NCBI RefSeq assembly: GCF_030504545.1
Contig: NZ_JAUKWP010000003.1
Location: forward strand, 62,001 to 126,000
Length of the DNA: 64,000 nucleotides
Reading direction: 5' to 3'
Origin: Lactobacillus sp. YT155
GTDB taxonomy: Bacteria; Bacillota; Bacilli; Lactobacillales; Lactobacillaceae
Shown here: one piece after another, positions 52,076 to 62,100 of the stretch
Numbering within the stretch: the first letter of the stretch is position 1
Layout: every line of letters begins with the position of its first letter
Translations under genes and position numbers: made by a program
The notes under the pieces: model-generated
What the model saw: only the letters and a program-made list of their open reading frames with translations
What the model was told of the DNA's origin: nothing
Database searches by the model: none

Positions 52076-52990
52076 TTATATTTCACTAACAGTTATCTGT
52101 TGATAAACTTCGTCAATTTTTTCTTTTGTGGCCAAGTCCTCACTGAAAGCCGTGGCACTTCCACAGGCAGCACCGGTTTGGAAGCTTTTAATAATATCAT
52201 TGGTTTGCATGTAAGTTCCTACAAAACCAGCTATCATTGAATCTCCAGCACCAACTGAATTGATGACTGTGCCTTTAGGTGCATTACAGCGGTAATTCTT
52301 ATCTGGTGTTACCAAGATTGCACCATCACCAGCCATAGAAACCAAAACATTCTTAGCCCCTAAATCAATCAATTTCTTAGCGTAGGTGATGATATCTTGT
52401 TCGTTGTTCAAAGTGACATCGAATAATTCCGTTAATTCATGGTGATTTGGTTTGATAACAAAAGGCTGGTACTGCAAGGTATCAAGTAGAGCTTGTCCAG
52501 TTGTATCGATCACAAATTCGGCATTTTGTTGATTGGCAATTTTAGCAATTTCCAAGTAATAATCAGGACTGAGATTCTTAGCCAAGCTTCCCGATACTAT
52601 TACGGTATCGGTGAAATTTAGATGACGAATTTGATCTAATAATTGATCTTGTTCTAGTTTAGAAATTTCTGGACCAGTACCATTGATTTCTGTTTCATTA
52701 TCGCTGGCCTTAACTTTGACATTAATTCTTGTGTCATCATGTACATGAACAAAATCTGTTTGTACCTGGTGAGCTTCCAGTAATTTCTCGAACATCACTC
52801 CAGTTGCATTTCCTACAAAACCAAGAGCGGTGGATGCCGAACCTAGCTCATTTAGAATTCGGGTAACATTGATACCTTTACCACCCGGTAATTTAGCATC
52901 ATAATTTGAACGATTAATTTCGCCAACTGTTAATTGATCAATTTGAACAATGTAGTCAATTGAAGGGTTGGCTGTAACTGTATAAATCAT
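52076..52990 (-). CDS. fruK: 1-phosphofructokinase
   Basis: A 304-residue PfkB/ribokinase-fold enzyme that turns fructose 1-phosphate into fructose 1,6-bisphosphate. AKLPGGKGINVTRIL (substrate loop, about 34-48) and NSVGAGDSMIAGFV (anion hole with catalytic Asp, about 246-259) are clear. It overlaps fruR by four bases (ATGA) and precedes fruA by 11 bases. Confidence 0.95.
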   Translation of the reverse strand: MIYTVTANPSIDYIVQIDQLTVGEINRSNYDAKLPGGKGINVTRILNELGSASTALGFVGNATGVMFEKLLEAHQVQTDFVHVHDDTRINVKVKASDNETEINGTGPEISKLEQDQLLDQIRHLNFTDTVIVSGSLAKNLSPDYYLEIAKIANQQNAEFVIDTTGQALLDTLQYQPFVIKPNHHELTELFDVTLNNEQDIITYAKKLIDLGAKNVLVSMAGDGAILVTPDKNYRCNAPKGTVINSVGAGDSMIAGFVGTYMQTNDIIKSFQTGAACGSATAFSEDLATKEKIDEVYQQITVSEI

Positions 52991-53736
52991 TCTTTAACCT
53001 CCAAGATATTTAGTTGAGTTTGTTTAGCGAGTTCTTCGCTTAAATGATTCGTGATTAAAGTTGCTTCTTGCATTTTGGCAAATTGACAGAAGGCAATTTC
53101 GTTACATTTGGTTTCATCAGCTAGCACAAATGCTTGTTTACTGTGAGTAATCGCTAAATTCTTAACCGCTGCTTCTTCGGGGTCGGGAGTTGTATAACCA
53201 GCTTTGAGATCAAAACCATTGGTTCCTAGAAAAGCCGTGTCAAAACTATAGTGTTCCAGATTCTGAATAAGAGCAGCGCCGACAAGTGCTTTGGTTGAGT
53301 TCTTCAAAACTCCACCGGGTAGGTAAGTTTTGATTTGAAAATCTGCCAAAATTTCGGCGTTGTCGATACTGTTGGTAACCACTAATAAATTGTTGAAGTT
53401 TGTTAAGAAAGGAACAATTTCTTTAGTAGAAGTACCTGAATCTAAGAAAATTACATCACCATCATGAACATATTCAACAGCACGTTTGGCAATCGAAATC
53501 TTTTGTGATTGATTAATTGTGGAACGATGTTTGATAGTGGTTTCTTCATTAACCGTAGATAACTTCTTAGCACCACCGTGAATTCGTTGAAGAAGATGTT
53601 GATTTTCTAATTCTTGCAGGTCACGTCTTAGTGTGGACTCGGAAGTATTCATGTCTTTCATAAGCTCTTGAATCTTCACAATTCCGTTTGTTTTTAGCTG
53701 ATTTAAAATGTAATTGTAACGTTCTTCTGTAAGCAT
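52987..53736 (-). CDS. fruR: DeoR-family repressor of the fructose operon
   Basis: A 249-residue regulator with N-terminal DeoR helix-turn-helix (MLTEERYNYILNQLKTNG, MNTSESTLRRDLQELENQ, HGGAKK) and a C-terminal sugar-phosphate sensor domain (DVIFLDSGTSTKEIVPF, FLGTNGFDLKAGYTTPDPEEA). Fructose 1-phosphate is the usual effector. ATG 53736 is favoured by GAGGTG spacing; GTG or ATG three codons upstream lie in that site. Five 10-bp direct repeats just upstream are a likely operator. Confidence 0.92.
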   Translation of the reverse strand: MLTEERYNYILNQLKTNGIVKIQELMKDMNTSESTLRRDLQELENQHLLQRIHGGAKKLSTVNEETTIKHRSTINQSQKISIAKRAVEYVHDGDVIFLDSGTSTKEIVPFLTNFNNLLVVTNSIDNAEILADFQIKTYLPGGVLKNSTKALVGAALIQNLEHYSFDTAFLGTNGFDLKAGYTTPDPEEAAVKNLAITHSKQAFVLADETKCNEIAFCQFAKMQEATLITNHLSEELAKQTQLNILEVKE

Positions 53737-53770
53737 TTTCATCACCTCGAAAGATATGGTAACTTATTTA

Positions 53771-53820
53771 TTCTTCAAAAACAACCATAAACATTTAAAA
53801 ACGTTCAAAAACATTCAAAT
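53771..53820. repeat. Five tandem 10-bp repeats, likely FruR operator
   Basis: Consecutive decamers TTCTTCAAAA, ACAACCATAA, ACATTTAAAA, ACGTTCAAAA and ACATTCAAAT: a degenerate repeat with exact 10-bp period, placing each unit on the same DNA face, just downstream of a minus-strand -10 TATATT (53823-53818). Confidence 0.6.
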
Positions 53821-53918
53821 ATAGGCAGAAAATATTTTGTAGAGTCGACTTCAAGCTTAGGAATTTGCCGATAACTGTGGTAAAATGCTTCCAGTGAGTT
53901 TTAATTGAGGAGACATAA

Positions 53919-55190
53919 ATGTTTGTAGATAATGTAAAAATTTCCGTAAAAGCTGGTAGTGGTGGAAACGGATCAGTAGCCTTTCGTCATGAAAAATATG
54001 TTCCACTAGGCGGACCATCAGGTGGTAATGGTGGAAACGGTGGAAGCGTAGTTCTTGTTGTTGACGAAGGTTTGCGTACATTGATGGACTTTCGTTTTAA
54101 GCATAATTTCAAAGCACAGTCCGGTCAAAATGGTATGAATAAGCAAATGTACGGTCGTGGAGCAGATGATCTAGTGATTAAAGTTCCAGCTGGTACAACT
54201 GTATATAATGAAGATACTGGTAAAGTTATTGGAGATTTAACCGAGAAGAATCAGCACTTGGTAGTTGCTAGAGGTGGAAAAGGTGGACGAGGAAATATTC
54301 ATTTTGCCAATTCACGTAATCGAGCTCCAGAAGTTGCTGAAAACGGTGAACCAGGACAAGAAGTAAACCTAAAACTTGAGCTGAAAGTAATTGCTGATGT
54401 CGGTCTAGTTGGATTCCCTTCGGTTGGGAAATCTACTCTATTATCAGTTGCTACTTCAGCTCGTCCTAAAATTGCGGCTTATCATTTTACAACTTTAGCT
54501 CCTAACTTAGGAATGGTTCAACTTGATAATGGTCAGGACTTTGTTATGGCTGACCTACCTGGTTTGATTGAAGGAGCTTCTAATGGTGTCGGTTTAGGAA
54601 TTCAATTCCTACGTCACGTTGAGAGAACTAAAGTAATCTTACATTTAGTAGAAATGGATCCTTCAAGTGGACGTGATCCAATCGATGATTATCATAAAAT
54701 TCGTGAAGAATTAGCTAGTTATGATGAGAAGATTTTACAAAAACCGGAAATTATTGTCCCAACCAAGATGGACATGCCAGGTTCTGATGAACTATTGACT
54801 GAATTTAAAGAAGAATTGAACTTAAGTGATGAAGATGTTTATCCAATTTCAAGTGTTCAACAAAAAGGTGTGACTGAGTTATTACGTCATGCTGGTCAAG
54901 TTCTTGATGAGTATGTAGAACCAGAGATTGAAACAACCGAAGAAGTTAAAGAGTATAACTTTGAAGAAGAAAAACCTGCCTTTGAAATTGAAAAGACTGA
55001 AGATGGTTTTGTGATTTCAGGAGAAAAGGTCGAGAAGTTATTTAAGATGAGTAATCTAGATCATCAAGATGGAATCATGCGCTTTGCAAGACAACTTAAG
55101 TCATTAGGAATTGAAGATGCATTACGTGAAGCTGGGGTACAATCCGGTGATACAGTAATCATTGACGACTTCTCATTTGAATTTGTATAG
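53919..55190 (+). CDS. obgE: GTPase Obg
   Basis: A 423-residue essential GTPase of late 50S assembly and stress response. The Gly-rich Obg fold ([30 protein letters not shown]), G domain ([35 protein letters not shown]) and C-terminal OCT domain ([36 protein letters not shown]) are all present. GAGGAG precedes ATG. It leads an operon-like run with rnz, an SDR gene and a LapA-type gene. Confidence 0.97.
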   Translation: MFVDNVKISVKAGSGGNGSVAFRHEKYVPLGGPSGGNGGNGGSVVLVVDEGLRTLMDFRFKHNFKAQSGQNGMNKQMYGRGADDLVIKVPAGTTVYNEDTGKVIGDLTEKNQHLVVARGGKGGRGNIHFANSRNRAPEVAENGEPGQEVNLKLELKVIADVGLVGFPSVGKSTLLSVATSARPKIAAYHFTTLAPNLGMVQLDNGQDFVMADLPGLIEGASNGVGLGIQFLRHVERTKVILHLVEMDPSSGRDPIDDYHKIREELASYDEKILQKPEIIVPTKMDMPGSDELLTEFKEELNLSDEDVYPISSVQQKGVTELLRHAGQVLDEYVEPEIETTEEVKEYNFEEEKPAFEIEKTEDGFVISGEKVEKLFKMSNLDHQDGIMRFARQLKSLGIEDALREAGVQSGDTVIIDDFSFEFV

Positions 55191-55204
55191 AATGGACAAT
55201 TAAC

Positions 55205-56137
55205 ATGGATTTAGAATTTTTAGGAACAGGTGCGGGTGTTCCTTCAAAGAGTCGCAATGTTACTAGTGTGGCTTTGAAGTTATTAGATGAAAGAAATGAA
55301 GTGTGGCTGTTTGATGTCGGTGAAGCTACCCAACATCAAATTCTACGTACTAACATCCGTCCTCGAAAAATTAATCGAATTTTTATTTCACATCTGCATG
55401 GTGATCATCTTTTTGGATTGCCAGGCTTTTTGTCGTCACGTTCTAATCAAGGTGGCAATGACCCAGTAACAATTTATGGTCCTAAAGGTGTGGAACAGTT
55501 TGTCAAAACAACTTTAAAAATTTCCGAGAGTCATTTAAGCTACAAGATTAACTATGTTGAACTAAAAGATGGTGCAATATTAATTGATGATAAGACTTTC
55601 AAGGTGACTTCTTATCTAATGGAACATCGCATTGATTGTTTTGCTTTTCGAATCGAAGAAAAAGATCATGCTGGAGAACTACAAGTTGAAAAACTAAAAG
55701 AATTAAAAATTCCAAGTGGTCCAGTCTATGGAAAAATCAAAAATGGTGAAGAAGTAACATTAGATGATGGTCGAGTAATTAATGGAGCAGACTTCATTGG
55801 ACCTGCCAAAAAAGGTCGTACAGTAGCAATTATCAGTGATACTCGCTATATTGAAAAGAGCATCGAAGTTGCTCGAAATGCCGATGTGCTAGTTCATGAA
55901 AGTACTTTTTCCAAGTCAGAGGCTAAGTTGGCTAAGAATTATTATCATTCAACCTGTATGCAAGCGGCCGAAGTTGCAAAAAAAGCACAAGTTGATAAAC
56001 TATTGTTAACTCATATCTCAGCTCGTTATGCAGGTAAGAATGCAATTGAATTGCAGAATGAGGCACGTGAAGTTTTTGAAAATACAAAAGTAGTTAGAGA
56101 TTTTTATAATTATGAAATTCCGTTAAAAAAGGAGTGA
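55205..56137 (+). CDS. rnz: Ribonuclease Z
   Basis: A 310-residue metallo-beta-lactamase endonuclease that cuts tRNA precursors 3' of the discriminator base. [19 protein letters not shown], zinc motif [17 protein letters not shown] (about residue 60), and late HESTF and LLTHISARY motifs carry the remaining ligands. It starts 14 bases after obgE with only a weak ribosome-binding site (ATGGACA), suggesting coupling. obg-rnz adjacency is common in lactobacilli. Confidence 0.96.
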   Translation: MDLEFLGTGAGVPSKSRNVTSVALKLLDERNEVWLFDVGEATQHQILRTNIRPRKINRIFISHLHGDHLFGLPGFLSSRSNQGGNDPVTIYGPKGVEQFVKTTLKISESHLSYKINYVELKDGAILIDDKTFKVTSYLMEHRIDCFAFRIEEKDHAGELQVEKLKELKIPSGPVYGKIKNGEEVTLDDGRVINGADFIGPAKKGRTVAIISDTRYIEKSIEVARNADVLVHESTFSKSEAKLAKNYYHSTCMQAAEVAKKAQVDKLLLTHISARYAGKNAIELQNEAREVFENTKVVRDFYNYEIPLKKE

Positions 56138-56141
56138 AAAG

Positions 56142-56954
56142 ATGAATAACTTAACGAATGATGTCGTAGCTATTACTGGTGCATCGTCAGGAATTGGACG
56201 CCAAGTTGCTATTGAAGCAGCAAAACGTGGAGCAAGAGTTATCTTGATGGCACGTAGTGTTGATAAACTCAATGAAGTAAAGGATTTTTGTGATCAAATT
56301 AATCCTGATTCGGCGACAATTTATCCACTTGATGTTGGAAACACCGACGAAATTGATGAAGTTGTGGGCAAAATCTATGATGACTTTGGTCGAATTGATT
56401 ACTTATTAAACGCTGCTGGCTTTGGAAAATTCGACAGTGACTTTGTAAATGCTGACTTTGACAGCGTTCAAGAGATGTTCATCGTCAATGTTCTTGGAAC
56501 GATGTATATGACTAGAGTCGTTGCTGCCCGAATGATTGAACAAAGTTATGGTCATATCTTAAACATTGGTTCCATGGCAGGGAAAATTCCTACGGCTAAA
56601 TCTGCAGGCTATTCTGCTACTAAAGCCGCAGTAATTGCTTTTTCAGATAGTCTAAGACTGGAATTACGTCCGTTTAATATTAATGTAACTACTATTAATC
56701 CGGGACCAGTTAATACAGAATTCTTCAATATTGCTGATCCAGAGGGTAATTACATTAACAACTTGAGAAAACTTCCAATTTCAGGAATGATTTTCTTAGA
56801 ACCAGAAGACTTGGCAACTGAGATCGTTGATACTTTTGGACAAAACAAACGTGAATTGAATCGCCCAAGAATTATGGCTGCTGCCAGTGTTCTATATAAA
56901 GTAATGCCAAGAGTAGGGGATTATTTGAATTCCAGAATTGGGAGTTTGAAATAA
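56142..56954 (+). CDS. Short-chain dehydrogenase/reductase
   Basis: A 270-residue SDR enzyme. The Rossmann motif TGASSGIGRQVAIEA is at residues 12-26, NAAGFG at about 92, catalytic Ser in NIGSMAGKIP and YSATKAAVIAF with Tyr and Lys near residue 158. Classical NAD(P)-dependent family; the substrate is unknown. GGAG precedes ATG, five bases after rnz, and the next gene begins directly after its stop. Confidence 0.9.
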   Translation: MNNLTNDVVAITGASSGIGRQVAIEAAKRGARVILMARSVDKLNEVKDFCDQINPDSATIYPLDVGNTDEIDEVVGKIYDDFGRIDYLLNAAGFGKFDSDFVNADFDSVQEMFIVNVLGTMYMTRVVAARMIEQSYGHILNIGSMAGKIPTAKSAGYSATKAAVIAFSDSLRLELRPFNINVTTINPGPVNTEFFNIADPEGNYINNLRKLPISGMIFLEPEDLATEIVDTFGQNKRELNRPRIMAAASVLYKVMPRVGDYLNSRIGSLK

Positions 56955-57227
56955 ATGGATAAGATGAATAAGCGTCAAACCAAGTTCTTTGTTTCGATTT
57001 TCTTAGTATTATTAGTAGTTATCTTTTCGGTAATTAACACTGAAGCCGTAACTGTTAACTTATTGATTACTAAGATACAAGTACCATTAATTATTTTAAT
57101 AACGGTAACTTTTATTTTAGGAGTTGTTGTTGCATATTTATTTTCAGTTCAGAATAAAAACGACGACAATAAGAAACAAATTTCTAAAGAGAATAAAAAA
57201 AGCAAAACTTCTAGCGAAAATAAGTAA
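56955..57227 (+). CDS. Small LapA-domain membrane protein
   Basis: A 90-residue protein with two membrane helices (FFVSIFLVLLVVIFSVINT and VPLIILITVTFILGVVVAYLF) and a Lys/Asn-rich cytoplasmic tail. The FSVINTEAVTVNLLITKIQVPLIILI pattern is that of the LapA/YrvD family (DUF1049). Function in Firmicutes is unknown. It begins one base after the SDR stop and ends the obgE-rnz-SDR run. Confidence 0.83.
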   Translation: MDKMNKRQTKFFVSIFLVLLVVIFSVINTEAVTVNLLITKIQVPLIILITVTFILGVVVAYLFSVQNKNDDNKKQISKENKKSKTSSENK

Positions 57228-57234
57228 ATTTTCC

Positions 57235-57263
57235 TTGATAGTTGAGCAATGTGATAGTATTAT
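57235..57263 (+). promoter_or_regulatory. rpmF promoter
   Basis: TTGATA, 17 bp, TATTAT; five of six matches in each box. Confidence 0.75.
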
Positions 57264-57310
57264 TGTAAGAGTTAGTTAAACAAAAGAGATTTTAAAAAGG
57301 AGTTTTAAAT

Positions 57311-57493
57311 ATGGCTGTTCCAGCAAGAAAGACATCAAAACAAAAGAAACGTCAACGTCGTGGACATATCAAACTAAATACACCAAATGTACAATTTGAT
57401 GCAACTACCGGTGAATACCGTGTGAGTCACCATGTATCACCAAAAGGATTTTACAAGGGTAGCCAAGTAGTTTCAGAAAACAAAGAAGCATAA
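57311..57493 (+). CDS. rpmF: 50S ribosomal protein L32, zinc-free form
   Basis: A 60-residue basic protein of the large subunit. [22 protein letters not shown] and [17 protein letters not shown] are diagnostic. The two CxxC pairs of zinc-binding L32 are absent, so this is the C-minus form that works under low zinc or is the only copy. AAAAGGAG precedes ATG. Own promoter and terminator. Confidence 0.96.
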   Translation: MAVPARKTSKQKKRQRRGHIKLNTPNVQFDATTGEYRVSHHVSPKGFYKGSQVVSENKEA

Positions 57494-57500
57494 TTATTCA

Positions 57501-57528
57501 TAACCGCCGATAGGCGGTTATTTTTTTG
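57501..57528 (+). terminator. rpmF terminator
   Basis: TAACCGCC, GATA loop, GGCGGTTA, T7. Confidence 0.9.
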
Positions 57529-57547
57529 TCATTTTTTAGTAAAAAAA

Positions 57548-57566
57548 ACATTTGTAACACAAATGT
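57548..57566. repeat. Perfect inverted repeat upstream of the serine-rich adhesin gene
   Basis: ACATTTGT and ACAAATGT around AAC. It lies 160 bases before the adhesin start in an otherwise AT-rich gap with several TATAAT-like words; possible operator. Confidence 0.45.
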
Positions 57567-57728
57567 AACATTCTGTGAAAACCTTTAATTTACTAAGTTT
57601 ATAGTTGTCCAAGTCTATTAATTATATCTCTGTATGATTATTAGTATTAATATTTTATTAAAAATATTGTATTATTATAAAAATACTTATTATGAACTTA
57701 TGAACCGACAATGGGAGTACAGAATATT

Positions 57729-59117
57729 ATGAAAAATAAAAAAAGAGGTTTGACCGAAGAGGTTACACGCTTCAAAATGTACAAGGCCGGCAAAAAGTGG
57801 GTAATTGCTGGAATTACCAAGTGCAAATTTATTATTTTTTCTAAAAAAGATGAAGCTAATGTCAAAGTAAACCAAGAATCAAATGATGCACAATATCAAA
57901 AGGTTTATGATAATGAAACAGGGGATGGCATTGGCAAAAATTGGAAATTACTATCAGGGTTAGCTGCAGGACTTGGTCTTGGGGCTATTAGTCAGGTCGA
58001 TAATAAAGTTGACGCTGCTAAACAACCTGCAAATGAGAAAAAAGTTAATGCGAATGCTTTAGCACAAAAAGACAGTGTCGCTATTTCTCTGAAGGGAAGT
58101 CAAAATAATTCAACTTCCATAAATGGAAATGATCAGGCTTCAGAGACCATGAAAAAAGAACAGACTATTGGGATTAATCCAACACGAATTGATATAGGTG
58201 GTTCTGGTGGTAACTACGCCAGTGTTGGAACACCCGGTGGAGACGTTAAGTTTGGATACGTCAATCCTACTACAGCGTTAGGTAGTATTTATGATGCCAA
58301 ACACAATACAATTGGAAATATGGATCTTGCCATTACACAATCTGGAGATGTTTATATTTATGTCAAAACGACTGTTACTGTAGATATCTCTTTTGGATTT
58401 GCATATTTCGATAAGGCCCTAGGTGCTGATTATTCAACCGTTAAGGAATACATCGAACCAATAACTGCTGTGGCGGGAGAAGAAGTTTATGTTTATCTAA
58501 GTAAAGAGCAACTGATAGCTTTATATGAACATATAAATTCACACAACCCAGCATATCGAGATGGTCTTGGATATGTTGCAGCGTTAATCAATGGAGAACT
58601 CACTAGCGATGGTGAGTTGAATCCTAAAATGAGTGGAACAACGGCAAGATGGAATACCTTTATTAGTTCATTAAGTAGCTCAGAATCTGCCTCTGAATCA
58701 GCATCGACTTCAAAATTGAAGTCAGAGTCTGAGTCAGCATCTAAGGAAAAATCAGAATCCGAGTCTGCATCTAAGACAAAATCAGAATCAGAGTCAACTT
58801 CAAGAATTAAGTCGGAATCAGAATCTGCTTCTAAAGCTAAATCAGAGTCGGAATCTGCTTCAAAAGCTAAATCCGAATCCGAATCTGCATCTAAAACAAA
58901 ATCAGAATCAGAGTCTTCATCGAAGATAAAATCAGAATCAGAGTCAGCATCTAAAGCTAAGTCCGAGTCTGAGTCGTCATCAAAATTAAAATCAGAATCC
59001 GAGTCTATGTCTAAGATTGCTTCTGAATCCGAATCTACTTCTTTATCAATAGTTAAGTCAGAGTCTGAGTCCACATCTAAGACGAAATCTGAATCGGAAT
59101 CTGCATCAAAAGCTTAG
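57729..59117 (+). CDS. Serine-rich repeat adhesin, N-terminal fragment before the first stop
   Basis: A 462-residue frame. The KxYKxGKxW signal (MYKAGKKWVIAGI, about residues 18-30) marks export by SecA2/SecY2; a hydrophobic stretch LLSGLAAGLGLGAISQV follows near 80. A non-repeat domain of about 200 residues (IGINPTRIDIGGSGGNY to RWNTFISSLSS) is the probable ligand-binding region, family unknown. Then SESESASKxK decapeptide repeats begin at about residue 318. The frame is ended by TAG at 59115, where the sister repeats read AAG. GGGAG lies 11 bases before ATG 57729; an ATG at 57711 would include that site. Confidence 0.8.
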   Translation: MKNKKRGLTEEVTRFKMYKAGKKWVIAGITKCKFIIFSKKDEANVKVNQESNDAQYQKVYDNETGDGIGKNWKLLSGLAAGLGLGAISQVDNKVDAAKQPANEKKVNANALAQKDSVAISLKGSQNNSTSINGNDQASETMKKEQTIGINPTRIDIGGSGGNYASVGTPGGDVKFGYVNPTTALGSIYDAKHNTIGNMDLAITQSGDVYIYVKTTVTVDISFGFAYFDKALGADYSTVKEYIEPITAVAGEEVYVYLSKEQLIALYEHINSHNPAYRDGLGYVAALINGELTSDGELNPKMSGTTARWNTFISSLSSSESASESASTSKLKSESESASKEKSESESASKTKSESESTSRIKSESESASKAKSESESASKAKSESESASKTKSESESSSKIKSESESASKAKSESESSSKLKSESESMSKIASESESTSLSIVKSESESTSKTKSESESASKA

Positions 59118-62100
59118 TCCGAATCAGAATCCGCATCCAAGACAATATCAGAGTCCGAGTCTGCTTCCAAGGCTAAGTCCGAGTCTGAGTCGTCATCAAA
59201 TCTAAAATCAGAATCCGAGTCCGCATCTAAGACGAAATCTGAATCGGAATCTGCATCAAAAGCTAAGTCCGAATCAGAATCCGCATCCAAGACAAAATCA
59301 GAGTCCGAGTCTGCTTCCAAGGCTAAGTCAGAGTCTGAGTCGTCATCAAAACTAAAATCAGACTCCGAGTCCGCATCTAAGACGAAATCTGAATCGGATT
59401 CTGCATCAAAAGATAAGTCCGAATCAGAATCCGCATCTAAGACAAAATCAGAGTCCGAGTCTGCTTCCAAGGCTAAGTCAGAGTCTGAGTCGTCATCAAA
59501 TCTAAAATCAGAATCCGAGTCTGCATCTAAGACGAAATCTGAATCGGACTCTGCATCAAAAGCTAAGTCAGAGTCTGAGTCGTCATCAAAACTAAAATCA
59601 GAATCCGAGTCCGCATCTAAGACGAAATCTGAATCGGAATCTGCCTCAAAAGCTAAGTCCGAATCAGAATCCGCATCTAAGACAAAATCAGAGTCCGAGT
59701 CTGCTTCCAAGGCTAAGTCAGAGTCTGAGTCGTCATCAAAACTAAACTCAGATTCAGAGTCCTCATCTAAGACGAAATCTGAATCGGACTCTGCCTCAAA
59801 AGCTAAGTCCGAATCAGAATCCGCATCAAAAGCAAAATCAGAATCTGAATCTGCATCCAAGGCTAAGTCAGAGTCTGAGTCGTCATCAAAACTACAATCA
59901 GAATCCGAGTCCGCATCTAAGACGAAATCTGAAGCGGAATCTGCATCAAAAGCTAAGTCCGAATCAGACTCCGCATCAAAAGCAAAATCAGACTCTGAAT
60001 CTGCATCCAAGGCTAAGTCAGAGTCTGTGTCGTCATCAAAACTAAAATCAGAATCAGAGTCTGCTTCAAAAACTAAATCAGAATCTGAATCAGCATCCCA
60101 GGCTAAGTCAGAGTCTGAGTCGTCATCAAAACTAAAATCAGAATCAGAGTCTGCTTCAAAAACTAAATCAGAATCTGAATCAGCATCAAAAGCAAAATCA
60201 GAATCTGAATCAGCATCCCAGGCTAAGTCAGAGTCTGAGTCGTCATCAAAACTAAAATCAGAATCAGAGTCTGCTTCAAAAACTAAATCAGAATCTGAAT
60301 CAGCATCAAAAGCTAAATCAGAATCTGATTCTGCATCCAAAGCTAAGTCCGAGTCAGAATCAGCTTCTAAGACTAAGTCAGAGTCCGAATCTGCATCTAA
60401 AACTAAATCAGAATCTGAGTCGGCATCAAAAGCCAAATCTGAATCAGAGTCAGCATCTAAGACTAAATCAGAGTCCGAGTCAGCTTCAAAAACTAAATCA
60501 GAATCTGAGTCTGCATCCAAAGCTAAGTCCGAGTCAGAATCGGCTTCTAAGACTAAGTCAGAGTCCGAATCTGCAACTAAAACTAAATCAGAATCTTAGT
60601 CGGCATAAAAAGCCAAATCTGAATCAGAGTCAGCATCTAAGACTAAATCAGAGTCCGAGTCAGCTTCAAAATCTAAATCAGAATCTGAGTCTGCATCCAA
60701 AGCTAAGTCCGAGACAGAATCGGCTTCTAAGACTAAGTCAGAGTCCCAATCTGCATCTAAAACTAAATCAGAATCTGAGTCTGCATCCAAAGCTAAGTCC
60801 GAGTCAGAATCGGCATCTAAGGCTAAGTCAGAATCTGAATCTGCATCTAAAGCCAAATCAGAGTCAGAATCTGCATCTAACATGGGACAATCAGAGTCAG
60901 AGTCAGTTTCTAAAGCCAAATCAGAATCCGAGTCTGCATCTAAGACAAAATCAGAATCCGAATCAGCTTCTAAGACGAAGTCAGAATCCGAGTCAGCATC
61001 CAAAGCTAAGTCAGAATCGGAATCAGCTTCGAAAGATAAATCTGAATCTGAATCAGCATCCAAAACTAAATCAGAATCCGAATCAGCTTCTAAGACGAAG
61101 TCAGAATCCGAGTCAGCATCCAAAGCTAAGTCAGAATCGGAATCAGCTTCGAAAGATAAATCTGAATCTGAATCAGCATCCAAAACTAAATCAGAATCCG
61201 AATCAGCTTCTAAGACGAAGTCAGAATCCGAGTCAGCATCCAAAGCTAAGTCAGAATCGGAATCAGCTTCGAAAGATAAATCTGAATCTGAATCAGCATC
61301 CAAAACTAAATCAGAATCCGAATCAGCTTCTAAGACGAAGTCAGAATCCGAGTCAGCATCCAAAGCTAAGTCAGAATCGGAATCAGCTTCGAAAGATAAA
61401 TCTGAATCTGAATCAGCATCCAAAACTAAATCAGAATCCGAATCAGCTTCTAAGACGAAGTCAGAATCCGAGTCAGCATCCAAAGCTAAGTCAGAATCGG
61501 AATCAGCTTCGAAAGATAAATCTGAATCTGAATCAGCATCCAAAACTAAATCAGAATCCGAATCAGCTTCTAAGACGAAGTCAGAATCCGAGTCAGCATC
61601 CAAAGCTAAGTCAGAATCGGAATCAGCTTCGAAAGATAAATCTGAATCTGAATCAGCATCCAAAACTAAATCAGAATCCGAATCAGCTTCTAAGACGAAG
61701 TCAGAATCCGAGTCAGCATCCAAAGCTAAGTCAGAATCGGAATCAGCTTCGAAAGATAAATCTGAATCTGAATCAGCATCCAAAACTAAATCAGAATCCG
61801 AATCAGCTTCTAAGACGAAGTCAGAATCCGAGTCAGCATCTAAAGCTAAGTCAGAATCCGAATCTGCATCTAAGACGAAATCTGAATCAGAATCGGCTTC
61901 TAAGGCTAAGTCAGAATCCGAATCTGCATCCAAGACAAAATCAGAGTCCGAGTCCGCTTCTAAGACTAAGTCAGAATCCGAGTCAGCATCTAAAGCTTTG
62001 TCAGAGTCCGAATCTGCATCTAAAACTAAATCAGACTCTGAGTCGGCATCAAAAGCCAAATCTGAATCAGAGTCAGCATCTAAGACTAAATCAGAGTCCG

